Of a DNA stretch of 64,000 nt, positions 7,508-15,905 are shown in pieces. The stretch is from DAOUJI01 sp965219565 (lineage in GTDB: Bacteria > Chloroflexota > Dehalococcoidia > Lucifugimonadales > JAGWBF01). The stretch is taken from the NCBI GenBank assembly GCA_965219565.1, contig OZ244780.1, forward strand, positions 1,922,001-1,986,000, read 5' to 3'. The position numbers and the translations under genes are program-made. The notes below the pieces were generated by a model, which was given only the letters and a program-made list of their open reading frames with translations, was not told the origin of the DNA and searched no databases. Position 1 is the first letter of the stretch. The number at the start of each line of letters is the position of its first letter.

Positions 7508-8791
7508 ATGTCCGGTATAGAGCTTGCGCTAATCCTGGTCTTCCTGCTGATGTCCGCCTTCTTCTCCAGCTCGGAGTCGGCTTACCTATCGCTGCAAAAG
7601 ACCCGCATAGCCCACCTGGTGAGCACGGGCAGGCCAGGGGCCGCCACAGTGTCGCAGATGATAAATCGGCCGGAGCGGCTGCTGTCCACGGTGCTGCTCG
7701 GGAACAACCTTGTCAACGTGGCTTTCACGTCGCTGGTGACAGTCGTCGTGGTGTCCTGGCTGGGTCAGGGCACTGGCGTAATAGTGGCCACAGCAGTGGG
7801 AACGCTGACGTTGCTGCTATTGGGGGAGGTGATACCCAAGACGATGGCGGTCAGGAACTCGGAAAGGCTGGCATTCATCTACGCAACTCCCCTGACATGG
7901 GTGGGGTACCTGTTCCTGCCTTTCGTAGAAGTCTTGTACCGGCTCACCGAGACCATAAACGCTATCACAGGCGGCCGGGACGCCAGGGGCGGCTATTTGA
8001 TTACAGAGGCAGAGGTCAGGACCCTCATAGACATCGGAGAAGAGCAGGGGGCGTTGGAACCCGCCGAAGCGGAGTTGCTTGAGAAGGTCTTCCACTTCGG
8101 AGACAGCCAAGTGCAGGAAATTATGACTCCCCGCCCGGAGATAATCTGGGTCGCGCAGGGCGCGACCTTGCAGGACTTCCTGAAGACATATTCGGCGCAA
8201 ACTCACACCCGATTTCCGGTGTATCACGGCAATTTCGAGAACATCGTGGGCATCGTGTCGGTGAAGGACCTGCTCAAGATAATGGCCGATACGGGACTCG
8301 GCCCCCAGGCCAGCGTAACTGAGGTGATGCGCTCCGCCATCTTCGTCCCAGAGACTAAACCTGTGGCGGAACTGTTCTCGGAACTCCGGGACACCGGCCA
8401 GCAAATGGCCATCGTAGTGGACCAGTTCGGGGGAGTCGCAGGTTTGGTCACGCTGAAACAACTGATAGAGGTGATAGTGGGCCGCGTTGGCGAAGAGGGC
8501 AAGCCGGCCACCGAAGAGTTCGCCGCAGTGGGTGACGACCTGTACGAAGTGGACGCGGGCATGGCCATACAGGAAGCCAACGAGGGCCTGGGGCTGGGGC
8601 TGCCGGAGGGGAGTTACCTGACCGTCGCCGGATTCGCCTTAGACCGGTTGGGGCACATACCCGAGCAGGGCGAGGAATTCTACTTCAACGATCTGCGTCT
8701 GGAAATCACCGAGATGCGCAACCTGAAGATTGAGACAGTTAGGATACACCGGGTTAAGGAGACTGCGGCGGAGCCAACTAATAAGCGCTGA
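7508..8791 (+). CDS. CNNM/CorC family membrane protein with CBS domains (HlyC/CorC type)
   Basis: 427 residues. Residues about 1-150 are the DUF21 membrane domain with three or four hydrophobic helices (ELALILVFLLMSAFFSSSE; LGNNLVNVAFTSL; TLLLLGEVIPKT). Then comes a CBS pair (about 200-325, with QEIMTPRPEII and VMRSAIFVPETKPV) and a C-terminal CorC_HlyC domain (about 345-420, GDDLYEVDAGM). Family knowledge: these proteins export or control Mg2+ and similar ions. No partner gene nearby, so ion specificity is not shown. Confidence 0.88.
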   Translation: MSGIELALILVFLLMSAFFSSSESAYLSLQKTRIAHLVSTGRPGAATVSQMINRPERLLSTVLLGNNLVNVAFTSLVTVVVVSWLGQGTGVIVATAVGTLTLLLLGEVIPKTMAVRNSERLAFIYATPLTWVGYLFLPFVEVLYRLTETINAITGGRDARGGYLITEAEVRTLIDIGEEQGALEPAEAELLEKVFHFGDSQVQEIMTPRPEIIWVAQGATLQDFLKTYSAQTHTRFPVYHGNFENIVGIVSVKDLLKIMADTGLGPQASVTEVMRSAIFVPETKPVAELFSELRDTGQQMAIVVDQFGGVAGLVTLKQLIEVIVGRVGEEGKPATEEFAAVGDDLYEVDAGMAIQEANEGLGLGLPEGSYLTVAGFALDRLGHIPEQGEEFYFNDLRLEITEMRNLKIETVRIHRVKETAAEPTNKR

Positions 8792-8946
8792 CTGGAGCCC
8801 ACGCGATAACTTTGTTCCGCTCACTCAGGGGTTTTCAGTGAGTCATGTTGACACTGCCAAAGACCCCTCACATAATGGACTCGACGTGAGACGGTTGCAC
8901 CCTCGGCGAATCCGGTTCGCCGTACACGGGCACACACGGGGGGAGC

Positions 8947-10335
8947 TTGCCTGACAGGTCCAATGAAGGCGGCCTCCTGGCCGACCTCTACCAGTTCACC
9001 GTAGCCCAGGCCTATTTCGACCTGGGAATGTTCGTTCCTGCCACCTTCAGCCTGTTCATCCGAGTCTATCCCCACAATCGCGGGTATCTCGTGTCGGCGG
9101 GTCTGGAAGACGTGTTGGAGTTCCTTGCCGGCTGGAACGTATCCGATGAGGCCATCGACTACCTGGACTCAACCGGCAGGTTTAGCCCGCCCTTCCTGGA
9201 GCATCTCTCGCAACTGGGTTTCACGGGGGACGTCTGGGCAATCCCGGAAGGCCGGATCTTCTTTTGCGACGAACCGGTCATGGAAGTCACGGGGCCAATC
9301 ATCCCCGCCCAGATTGTCGAGACCTACGTGATCAACCGGGTGAACTACCAGACCGCCGTCGCCACCAAAGCCGCCCGGTGCGTCACTGCGGCTGGTGGGC
9401 GGTCGTTGTCGGACTTCTCGATGCGTCGCGCCCAAGGGCTGGACGCAAGCATGAACGCAGCTCGGTCTAGCTATATGGTGGGCTTCTCCAGCACGAGCAA
9501 CCTGGCGGCGGGCCGAGAGTACGGCATACCTGTCAGCGGAACCATGTCCCATGCATTTGTAACCAGCCAGACAGACGAGTTGGAAGCGTTCCGCGCATAC
9601 GCCGGGAGCCACCCCGACAACACAACGCTGCTGATAGACACCTACGACACCATAACCGGAGCCCGGAAGGCCGCACAGGTGGGCAAGGAACTGGAAGAAG
9701 GCGGCTATAGGCTGCGGGCGGTGCGGCTGGACAGCGGAGACTACGTCGAGCTGAGCAGGCAAGTGCGTAGGATCTTGGACGCAAACAGTCTCGACTACGT
9801 GGAGATATTCGCCAGCGGGGGTCTGGACGAATATTCCATCGCCGACATTCTGTCGGGGGGAGCCCCAATTGACGCTTTTGGCGTAGGCACGAGGCTTGGA
9901 GTGTCCGAGGATGCCCCTTCCACCGACATGGTGTACAAGCTGGTGGAATGCGACGGCCGGCCCATCAAGAAACTAAGCCCAGGCAAGTCCTACCTGCCGG
10001 GTCCGAAGCAGGTCTTCCGGGTCAGGAACGCCGACGGGAGCTTTCAGGGGGACGTCCTGAACGGAAGGAATGAAGCATCTGCGGGCGAGCCTCTGCTGTC
10101 CAAAGTCATGGAAGAAGGGAAGCCAATTGCCGCTCCCGACTCTCTGGAACGGATAAGGGACAGGTTTCGAGAAGACATCGGAAACCTGCCAGCGAAATAC
10201 AAGGCGCTAACAAGCCCTCACCACTACCCCGTAAGCGTCGGGGCCCGGCTCAAGAAACTCTCAGACCAGATGGACCAAGACTTGTTCGCCAGGGAAGTCG
10301 AAGGCAAAATCAGCGTCGACCTGGAGCGTAGATGA
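8947..10335 (+). CDS. pncB: nicotinate phosphoribosyltransferase
   Basis: 462 residues, TTG start at 8947 with a strong GGGGGAG 2-8 bp before it. Recognisable signatures: LLADLYQFTVAQAY at the N-terminus, RRAQGLDASMNAARSSYM, GTMSHAFVTSQTDELEAFRA, LLIDTYDT and AVRLDSGD. The enzyme makes nicotinate mononucleotide from nicotinate and PRPP, the entry of the Preiss-Handler NAD salvage route, in the cytoplasm. Its TGA overlaps the ATG of the fused ETF gene (ATGA), so NAD salvage and electron transfer are translated together. Confidence 0.92.
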   Translation: MPDRSNEGGLLADLYQFTVAQAYFDLGMFVPATFSLFIRVYPHNRGYLVSAGLEDVLEFLAGWNVSDEAIDYLDSTGRFSPPFLEHLSQLGFTGDVWAIPEGRIFFCDEPVMEVTGPIIPAQIVETYVINRVNYQTAVATKAARCVTAAGGRSLSDFSMRRAQGLDASMNAARSSYMVGFSSTSNLAAGREYGIPVSGTMSHAFVTSQTDELEAFRAYAGSHPDNTTLLIDTYDTITGARKAAQVGKELEEGGYRLRAVRLDSGDYVELSRQVRRILDANSLDYVEIFASGGLDEYSIADILSGGAPIDAFGVGTRLGVSEDAPSTDMVYKLVECDGRPIKKLSPGKSYLPGPKQVFRVRNADGSFQGDVLNGRNEASAGEPLLSKVMEEGKPIAAPDSLERIRDRFREDIGNLPAKYKALTSPHHYPVSVGARLKKLSDQMDQDLFAREVEGKISVDLERR

Positions 10336-12170
10336 AGATAGCCGTTTGCATAAAGCACGTCCCGGTGGTGTCCCGGATACAATTCGACTACGAGACCAAG
10401 ACCATAGTCAGGGAAGGTGTGCCCTCGGAGGTCAACTCCTACGACCTGCTGGGCGTCGACAAGGCCGTCGAACTGGTGCAGGAACATGGCGGGGAGGCGG
10501 TAGTGTTCACCATGGGGCCTCCCGCCGCCCGAGACTCCCTGATACAGTGCCGCGCCATGGGAGCGAACAGGAGCGTTCACATCTCAGACAGAGCGCTGGC
10601 CGGTTCCGACACGTTGGCTACGGCACGGTGCCTGTCGCTGGCGTTGCACCGAGAGGCCTTCGACCTTGTTATATGCGGACGCCACAGCACCGACGCCGAG
10701 ACGGGCCAGGTGGGGCCTGAGACGGCGGAGCTTTGGGGTGTGCCCCACGTATCCAACGTGCGCAAGCTGGACTATTCGCCTGCCGAGAACACAATCACCG
10801 TGGAGAGGGAGACCGACGAAGGACACCAGGTCATCAGCTGTCCCCTTCCGGCCCTGGTCACGGTGACAGAGGGCATCATGCCCGAGCGTTTCCCTCGGAG
10901 GGAAGCTATGCAAGCCGCTCAGGAGGACCCTGCCATCGAAGAGGTGACGGCAAGCCAACTTTCTGACGACCTGGGCATTTTCGGCTCCAACGGCTCTCCC
11001 ACCTGGGTCTCGGAAATCAGGCTCATGGAGCCTCAACGTTTGGGCATTGTGTTCGATGAAGAACCCGCGGACGCCGCTGCCAAGATTGCCGAAGCCCTCA
11101 AGGGCCGCGGAGCTCCCGCCAGCTCTCCTGAGGAGCGTGGGTGCCATACTCGGTACGCCGGTTCGGGCGACAAGCCAATATGGGTGGTTGTGGAACGGTC
11201 AGGTCAGGGAATCCGGCGGGCCTCGCTGGAAGTCCTGGGAAAGGCGAGAGACGTGGCCGAGCAGACGCAATCGGAGGTGGTTGCCGTCATGCTCGACGCT
11301 GTATCCGAGGAGGAAGTGAGGCATCTGGCGACGTACGGGGCCGACCGGGTACTGTCTTGCGGCCCGATCGACGGTCATCCCGCCGGGCTGACGGCCACGA
11401 ACACCGTGGCCACGGCTATCGGCGAGCACAGGCCCTACGCCGTGTTGTTCAACTCCACGCCCGACGGGCGCGATCTGTCTTCGCGGGTGGCGGCTAGGCT
11501 GGGCCTAGGGCTCACGGGAGACGCGGTGGACCTGGAGGTGGACCCCGAAGAGCGGCTGGTCCAGCTGAAACCGGCCCTCGGCGGCAACGTTATAGCTCCC
11601 ATTCTCTCCAAGACATTGCCCTACATGGCCACCATGCGCCCGGGGCTTATGACGCCCATCGAGCCTGAAGAGGACGCTACAGTGGAGACGGAGGCACTGA
11701 CGGTGCACAAACACGACGGACCGGACATAACGCTGCTGCATGACCACGTGGAGGAAGACGCCCAGGGTCTGGAGTTGGAATCGGCCCGCATTGTGCTAGG
11801 CGTTGGCATGGGAGTCGGCGACGTGGAAAATGTGCCGACCGTCCGTGCGCTTGCTGAGTCGATAGGCGCCGCTCTGGCCGCAACGCGGTCTGTAGCCGAC
11901 GAGGGCTGGCTTCCCCGGCAACTCCAGGTGGGGCTGACTGGCAGGGCCATAGCTCCGGACCTGTACATCGCCGTGGGCGTGCGTGGGGACTTCAACCACA
12001 CGGTGGGCATACAAAGGGCCGGGACCATCCTCGCAATCAACAACAATCCCAACCCCCGGCGCACTCCCATGTTCAACGCCGCCGACTACTCGATAGTGGG
12101 TGACTGGGAAGAAACCCTGCCGGCGCTGATAGAAGCTATAAAGCCTGTCCTGGGCGACTTTCTGAAATAG
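10332..12170 (+). CDS. etfBA: fused electron-transfer flavoprotein, beta then alpha subunit in one chain
   Basis: 612 residues. Residues about 1-250 are EtfB: MKIAVCIKHVP, GVDKAVELV, ICGRHSTDAETGQVGPETAE, PLPALVTVTEG. Residues about 280-612 are EtfA: PIWVVVERSGQGIR, PYAVLFNSTPDGRDLSSRVAARL, and the C-terminal FAD site QVGLTGRAIAPDLYIAVG then AINNNPNP and NAADYSIVGDW. ETFs pass electrons from acyl-CoA or related dehydrogenases to the quinone pool. Normally two genes; here there is no stop or frame break between them. The FAD domain is in place, so the protein is probably functional. Starts within pncB's stop. Confidence 0.9.
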   Translation: MKIAVCIKHVPVVSRIQFDYETKTIVREGVPSEVNSYDLLGVDKAVELVQEHGGEAVVFTMGPPAARDSLIQCRAMGANRSVHISDRALAGSDTLATARCLSLALHREAFDLVICGRHSTDAETGQVGPETAELWGVPHVSNVRKLDYSPAENTITVERETDEGHQVISCPLPALVTVTEGIMPERFPRREAMQAAQEDPAIEEVTASQLSDDLGIFGSNGSPTWVSEIRLMEPQRLGIVFDEEPADAAAKIAEALKGRGAPASSPEERGCHTRYAGSGDKPIWVVVERSGQGIRRASLEVLGKARDVAEQTQSEVVAVMLDAVSEEEVRHLATYGADRVLSCGPIDGHPAGLTATNTVATAIGEHRPYAVLFNSTPDGRDLSSRVAARLGLGLTGDAVDLEVDPEERLVQLKPALGGNVIAPILSKTLPYMATMRPGLMTPIEPEEDATVETEALTVHKHDGPDITLLHDHVEEDAQGLELESARIVLGVGMGVGDVENVPTVRALAESIGAALAATRSVADEGWLPRQLQVGLTGRAIAPDLYIAVGVRGDFNHTVGIQRAGTILAINNNPNPRRTPMFNAADYSIVGDWEETLPALIEAIKPVLGDFLK

Positions 12171-12215
12171 TCGATTCATTCCGGCTCGGCAACGGGCCCG
12201 GTTCGAGGTGGACCG

Positions 12216-13118
12216 ATGAACACGCGAGTAGGTTTCATAGGATTGGGGAAGATGGGGCTGCCCATGTGCCGCCGTTTGCTGGCCAACGGGTTTCCGCTGA
12301 CCGTCCACAACCGCAGCCGGGGCAAGGTTGACATGCTGGCACAGGAAGGGGCTAATCCCGCCTCCTCGGTCAAGGAAGTCGTGGAAACGTCGGACGTAGT
12401 CCTGGCCTGCCTGCCTGACGGTCCGACCGTCGAGTCGGTGTTCCTGGGAGAGGACGGCGTGGTCGAGTCGGCCCGCCGGGGACAGGTCCTCGTAGACCAC
12501 AGCACAGTATCCTCTCAGATTTCCAAGAGAATCGGCGAGGCGGTGGGGCAGAAGGGCGCCGCGTTCATGGATGCACCCATCAGCGGCGGGGTGGAACGTG
12601 CCGCAGAAGGGACTCTGACGATTATGGCTGGGGGAGATGAGGAGGCGTTTGAAACAGCGCTGCCGGTCTTCCGGGCGATGGGAGGCAACATCCGGCGAGT
12701 CGGACCCATCGGGGCCGGCAGCACAGTGAAACTGGTGAACCAACACCTGGTAGCCGTGCATTCACTAGCAGCCGCCGAGGCCCTTTTGGCCGGGGTTTCC
12801 CAGGGAGCGGACCCAGACCTGCTGATCGATATACTTTCCACCAGCTGGGGAGCCAGTTTCATGCTGGAACGCAACGGGCCCGCCATGCTGGACCGGGACT
12901 TTGAAAACGCCCGGGCGCCGCTGCGATTGATATACAAAGACCTCGCCTTTGCCTTGGAGGGCGCGAAACAGTCAGGCTCCGCCATGCCCTTGGCTGAACG
13001 GACGATGGAGATAATCCTGGAAGCGGAACAGAATGGAATGCTGGACCTGGACGTGTCATGCTTGGCGCTGCCCCTGGAACAGCGGTCCGGGGCGCAACTT
13101 CGCCGCCCAACTTCCTGA
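12216..13118 (+). CDS. NAD(P)-dependent beta-hydroxyacid dehydrogenase (HIBADH/GarR-like)
   Basis: 300 residues. Rossmann start GFIGLGKMGLPMCRRL, substrate-binding signature FMDAPISGGVERAAEGTLTIMAGG, catalytic Lys segment GAGSTVKLVNQ and C-terminal IYKDLAFALEGAK. These enzymes oxidise 3-hydroxyisobutyrate, tartronate semialdehyde or similar 3-hydroxyacids. It follows the ETF gene by 45 bp in the same direction. The substrate cannot be read from sequence. A second family member lies at 47756-48706. Confidence 0.9.
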   Translation: MNTRVGFIGLGKMGLPMCRRLLANGFPLTVHNRSRGKVDMLAQEGANPASSVKEVVETSDVVLACLPDGPTVESVFLGEDGVVESARRGQVLVDHSTVSSQISKRIGEAVGQKGAAFMDAPISGGVERAAEGTLTIMAGGDEEAFETALPVFRAMGGNIRRVGPIGAGSTVKLVNQHLVAVHSLAAAEALLAGVSQGADPDLLIDILSTSWGASFMLERNGPAMLDRDFENARAPLRLIYKDLAFALEGAKQSGSAMPLAERTMEIILEAEQNGMLDLDVSCLALPLEQRSGAQLRRPTS

Positions 13119-13205
13119 CTCCGACATCGGCTTCATCCCAACCTCATCCCGTCAAGAGGAGTACGAGCAGGTCAACACATCTGCATGAAAATTCCGCCTG
13201 CCTTC

Positions 13206-13214
13206 TGCTATACT
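13206..13214 (+). promoter_or_regulatory. extended -10 promoter of the response regulator gene
   Basis: TGCTATACT, the same TGC-extended -10 form seen upstream of nurA and of the nucleotidyltransferase gene, 44 bp before the start codon at 13259. Confidence 0.4.
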
Positions 13215-13258
13215 AGCCGCCAAAGGCAGTCCCCTGAGTCCTTCACAAGTCTATCGAT

Positions 13259-13951
13259 ATGGCCTCTTACCACGTAGTGCTGTTCACCGACCAGAGGAGC
13301 GAGTCAACCTCGTTGTTAAACGCTCTTGACGACGAAGGGGTCAGCTATGAGCTGCAAGACCCCGTAGTCGACGGACCGGCCCTCAACGGGGCGTTGTCCA
13401 ACAAGCCCGACGCTGTCCTGGTGGACATGGAGGCCGTCGAAGCGGGACTGGTGAAGACGGCCACGGACTCCTGTCACGAAATGGGGCTTCCCGTGATTAC
13501 CGTGCTGACCGCAATGCGGTTGGGGCAATACGACCCATCAATCAATCCCGACGACTTAATCGTGCATCCATTCCGCAGTGGGGAGCTGAAGGCAAGGATC
13601 GGGCAGGTCATCTTCAAGAACCGAGGCCCCCAAGGCGGGGACATCCTTCAGGTCGGCGAACTTCACATAGACCTGGAACGGTACGAGGTGAGCCTCGAAG
13701 GGAAAAAGGTGCTGCTCACCTACAAAGAGTACCAAATGCTTGTCTTGCTAGCGTCCAATCCGGGTAAGGTATACTCCCGCGAGAACCTTCTCAGTCAAGT
13801 GTGGGGATATGACTATTTCGGCGGCACCCGCACGGTCGACGTCCACGTCCGGAGGCTCAGGTCTAAAATAGAGAACGCCAACCACTCCTTTATCGAAACC
13901 ATCTGGAACGTCGGCTACAGGTTCAACCTGAAGGAATCGGGCTCGGGATAA
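13259..13951 (+). CDS. OmpR/PhoB-type response regulator with a partly degenerate receiver
   Basis: 230 residues. The C-terminal winged helix is intact (ILQVGELHIDLERYEV, LTYKEYQMLVLLASNPGKV, SRENLLSQVWGYDYFGGTR, VDVHVRRLRSKIE, ETIWNVGYRF). The N-terminal receiver keeps the phospho-acceptor position (LVDMEA, Asp56) but has only one acidic residue in the first loop (LFTDQRSE), and the conserved Lys of K-P-F is His (LIVHPF). No histidine kinase is nearby. It may act without normal phosphorylation. Target genes are unknown. Confidence 0.85.
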   Translation: MASYHVVLFTDQRSESTSLLNALDDEGVSYELQDPVVDGPALNGALSNKPDAVLVDMEAVEAGLVKTATDSCHEMGLPVITVLTAMRLGQYDPSINPDDLIVHPFRSGELKARIGQVIFKNRGPQGGDILQVGELHIDLERYEVSLEGKKVLLTYKEYQMLVLLASNPGKVYSRENLLSQVWGYDYFGGTRTVDVHVRRLRSKIENANHSFIETIWNVGYRFNLKESGSG

Positions 13952-14093
13952 GCTTCGGGCGTTCTCCGCCCAGGCGTGGACAATCTTGACGACGGATGCT
14001 GGTGCCGTGGCTGCGGCTTCTGTCCGATAGAATGTGGTTCCGGCTTGGGCCAGCCTTGCGAATCGTAATTCCAGTTCTCCTGGGGATGAAGCA

Positions 14094-14822
14094 ATGAGAA
14101 TTACAAGCCTCGAAGGAAATGATATAGCGACTCTGGAACAATGGGGTGCCTGTGTAAGACACGCTCATTGGAGGAAAGGACGCAGCGCGTATTCCTTGGC
14201 GGACTTCATCATGAACCGGAACGGCGCCAATATTCTGGAGTCGCGCATATCGTCCGTCCTATCGCAGTCGATTAGATTGGAGCAGGGGACACCAGAATTT
14301 CGAGCACCTTTCGACTCCTACCGAGGCCCAAGTAATCTCGACCTTGGTATCTTTGGCCGTGTTGGCTCCAGATCGAGTCTATTTGTGGGTTTGGAAGCCA
14401 AGGTAGATGAGCCGTTTGGGGACAAGACGGTTTGCGAAAGGTATCAAGCCGCAAGCCGTGAACTAAGCAGAAATCCACGTTCAAGAGCGCTTGATAGGGT
14501 AAGGAATTTGCTGTCGCAGTACTTTGCGGATACCGATGACCCGTGCGATTCCAGATTTTCCAATCTTGGTTATCAGTTGCTTACCGGAACTGCTGGGACG
14601 GTTGCGCGGCAGAAGAACGTATCGATATTCTATGTTCTGACCTTTATTACGCGCGAGTATGACCAGCGTAAAGGCCAGGATAATCGATTGGGATATGAGA
14701 AATTCATAGAAGCCACAAACGGCAGAACCCTAACGTCGGATCGCGATGGGTCCTGTGCCCACGAACTTACAGTGGGAGGGACGCGACTAATCTGTATATA
14801 TGACTACTTTAATGTCCCTTGA
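14094..14822 (+). CDS. DUF6946-like protein, possible PD-(D/E)XK nuclease fold
   Basis: 242 residues from ATG 14094; the longer frame from 14034 adds an atypical leader. The middle resembles DUF6946 proteins: SAYSLADFIM, YRGPSNLDLGIFG, FVGLEAKVDEPFGD, RVRNLLSQYF and LGYQLLTGTAGTV. The pattern D (NLDLGIF) followed some 20 residues later by E-A-K is what a PD-(D/E)XK nuclease core shows; this is inference, not proof. No partner gene or defence cluster adjoins it. Codon use is somewhat more AT-rich than the neighbours, which fits an acquired gene. Confidence 0.6.
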   Translation: MRITSLEGNDIATLEQWGACVRHAHWRKGRSAYSLADFIMNRNGANILESRISSVLSQSIRLEQGTPEFRAPFDSYRGPSNLDLGIFGRVGSRSSLFVGLEAKVDEPFGDKTVCERYQAASRELSRNPRSRALDRVRNLLSQYFADTDDPCDSRFSNLGYQLLTGTAGTVARQKNVSIFYVLTFITREYDQRKGQDNRLGYEKFIEATNGRTLTSDRDGSCAHELTVGGTRLICIYDYFNVP

Positions 14823-14868
14823 TGCCATGTAATTGCAATTCCGATCTTTCCATCGCGACTACGTCAAT

Positions 14869-14897
14869 TTGACACTCAGGAGACGCCAGCCTATAAT
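14869..14897 (+). promoter_or_regulatory. perfect consensus promoter of rpsU
   Basis: TTGACA (14869-14874), exactly 17 bp, TATAAT (14892-14897): every base of the housekeeping consensus. The ribosome site AGGAGG is at 14920-14925 and the start at 14931. Confidence 0.85.
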
Positions 14898-14930
14898 ACG
14901 CGAGTTGTAGCCAAGGTTCAGGAGGACGGT

Positions 14931-15113
14931 TTGTCCGAGGTCAGGGCCATAGACGGGGAGACGTTCGACAGTCTTCTCAGGCGGTTCAACAAGAGGGTCC
15001 AGCAGGACGGAATCCTTTCAGAGATTAGACGCAGGCAGCACTTCGAGCCGCCCAGTGTACGGCGGAAGAAGAAGGAAGCCGCCAAGCGGCGTAAAAGTCG
15101 CCGCAACAGCTAG
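14931..15113 (+). CDS. rpsU: 30S ribosomal protein bS21
   Basis: 60 residues, TTG start at 14931 chosen for AGGAGG 5 bp upstream. The N-terminal part (FDSLLRRFNKRVQQDGILSEIRRRQHF is the family core, positions about 12-38) and the very basic Lys/Arg tail are typical of S21, a small subunit protein near the 3' end of 16S rRNA that helps mRNA binding. It sits between a perfect promoter and a strong terminator, so it is its own transcription unit. Confidence 0.92.
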   Translation: MSEVRAIDGETFDSLLRRFNKRVQQDGILSEIRRRQHFEPPSVRRKKKEAAKRRKSRRNS

Positions 15114-15118
15114 CCCAT

Positions 15119-15148
15119 AGCCGGCCCGGGGGGCCGGCTCTTAGTTTA
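15119..15148 (+). terminator. Rho-independent terminator of rpsU
   Basis: 9-bp perfect stem AGCCGGCCC (15119-15127) / GGGCCGGCT (15131-15139) with a GGG loop, followed by CTTAGTTT. It begins 6 bp after the rpsU stop. Confidence 0.75.
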
Positions 15149-15175
15149 GAGGGGTGGGGGTTCTCCAAGAGGAGA

Positions 15176-15883
15176 ATGCGCTTCGGCATCGTCGTCTTTC
15201 CAGGCACTTGGAGCGACTCCGACTGTCACTACGCCGTCGTAGACGTCCTTGGTCATTCCGCCGACTACCTGTGGCATCGGGATACACCCAAACTGAAAGG
15301 TGTCTACGACTGTCTCATTCTTCCGGGCGGGTTCTCCTACGGGGATTACCTTCGCCCGGGGGCAATGGCCAAGCTCTCCCCCATCATGAGCGAGGTAGCC
15401 TCCTACGCGGCGGCCGGCGGGCCAGTCATAGGAATATGCAACGGCTTCCAGATTCTCTGCGAATCGGGGTTGCTGCCAGGAGCGTTGGTCCGCAACCATC
15501 ACCTCCAGTACAGGTGCCAGTGGACCAACCTCCGCGTCGAGAACACGGAAACCCCATTCTCACGAACTCTGAACACCGGACAGATCGTTCGCATTCCCAT
15601 ATCCCACGGAGAAGGGGCCTACTACGCCGACCCGTACACGCTAAGGCGACTTGAAGAGGAAGGGCGCGTGGTGTTCCGCTACTGCACTCCTGAAGGAGAC
15701 CCCTCTCCCGACGCCAACCCTAACGGCTCAGCCAATAACATAGCGGGAATCGTCAACGCCGGAGGCAATGTGATGGGGATGATGCCCCACCCGGAGAGGT
15801 GCTGCGAAGAGATCATGGGCGGTGTCGACGGCCGGGCTATATTCGAAACGGTGGCCTCTCCAAAGCCGGTTGCGGCGGGCTGA
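15176..15883 (+). CDS. purQ: phosphoribosylformylglycinamidine synthase, glutaminase subunit PurQ
   Basis: 235 residues. Class I glutaminase: oxyanion loop LPGGFSYGDYLRPG, nucleophile Cys88 in GICNGFQ, and the His/Glu of MPHPER near the C-terminus. PurQ releases ammonia for PurL in step four of purine synthesis. The start at 15176 has a purine-rich AGAGGAGA directly before it. purL begins 22 bp after the stop. The small third subunit gene purS, usual in this type of complex, is not in the neighbourhood. Confidence 0.95.
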   Translation: MRFGIVVFPGTWSDSDCHYAVVDVLGHSADYLWHRDTPKLKGVYDCLILPGGFSYGDYLRPGAMAKLSPIMSEVASYAAAGGPVIGICNGFQILCESGLLPGALVRNHHLQYRCQWTNLRVENTETPFSRTLNTGQIVRIPISHGEGAYYADPYTLRRLEEEGRVVFRYCTPEGDPSPDANPNGSANNIAGIVNAGGNVMGMMPHPERCCEEIMGGVDGRAIFETVASPKPVAAG

Positions 15884-15905
15884 CGGAGCGTTCCACTCAG
15901 AAATC

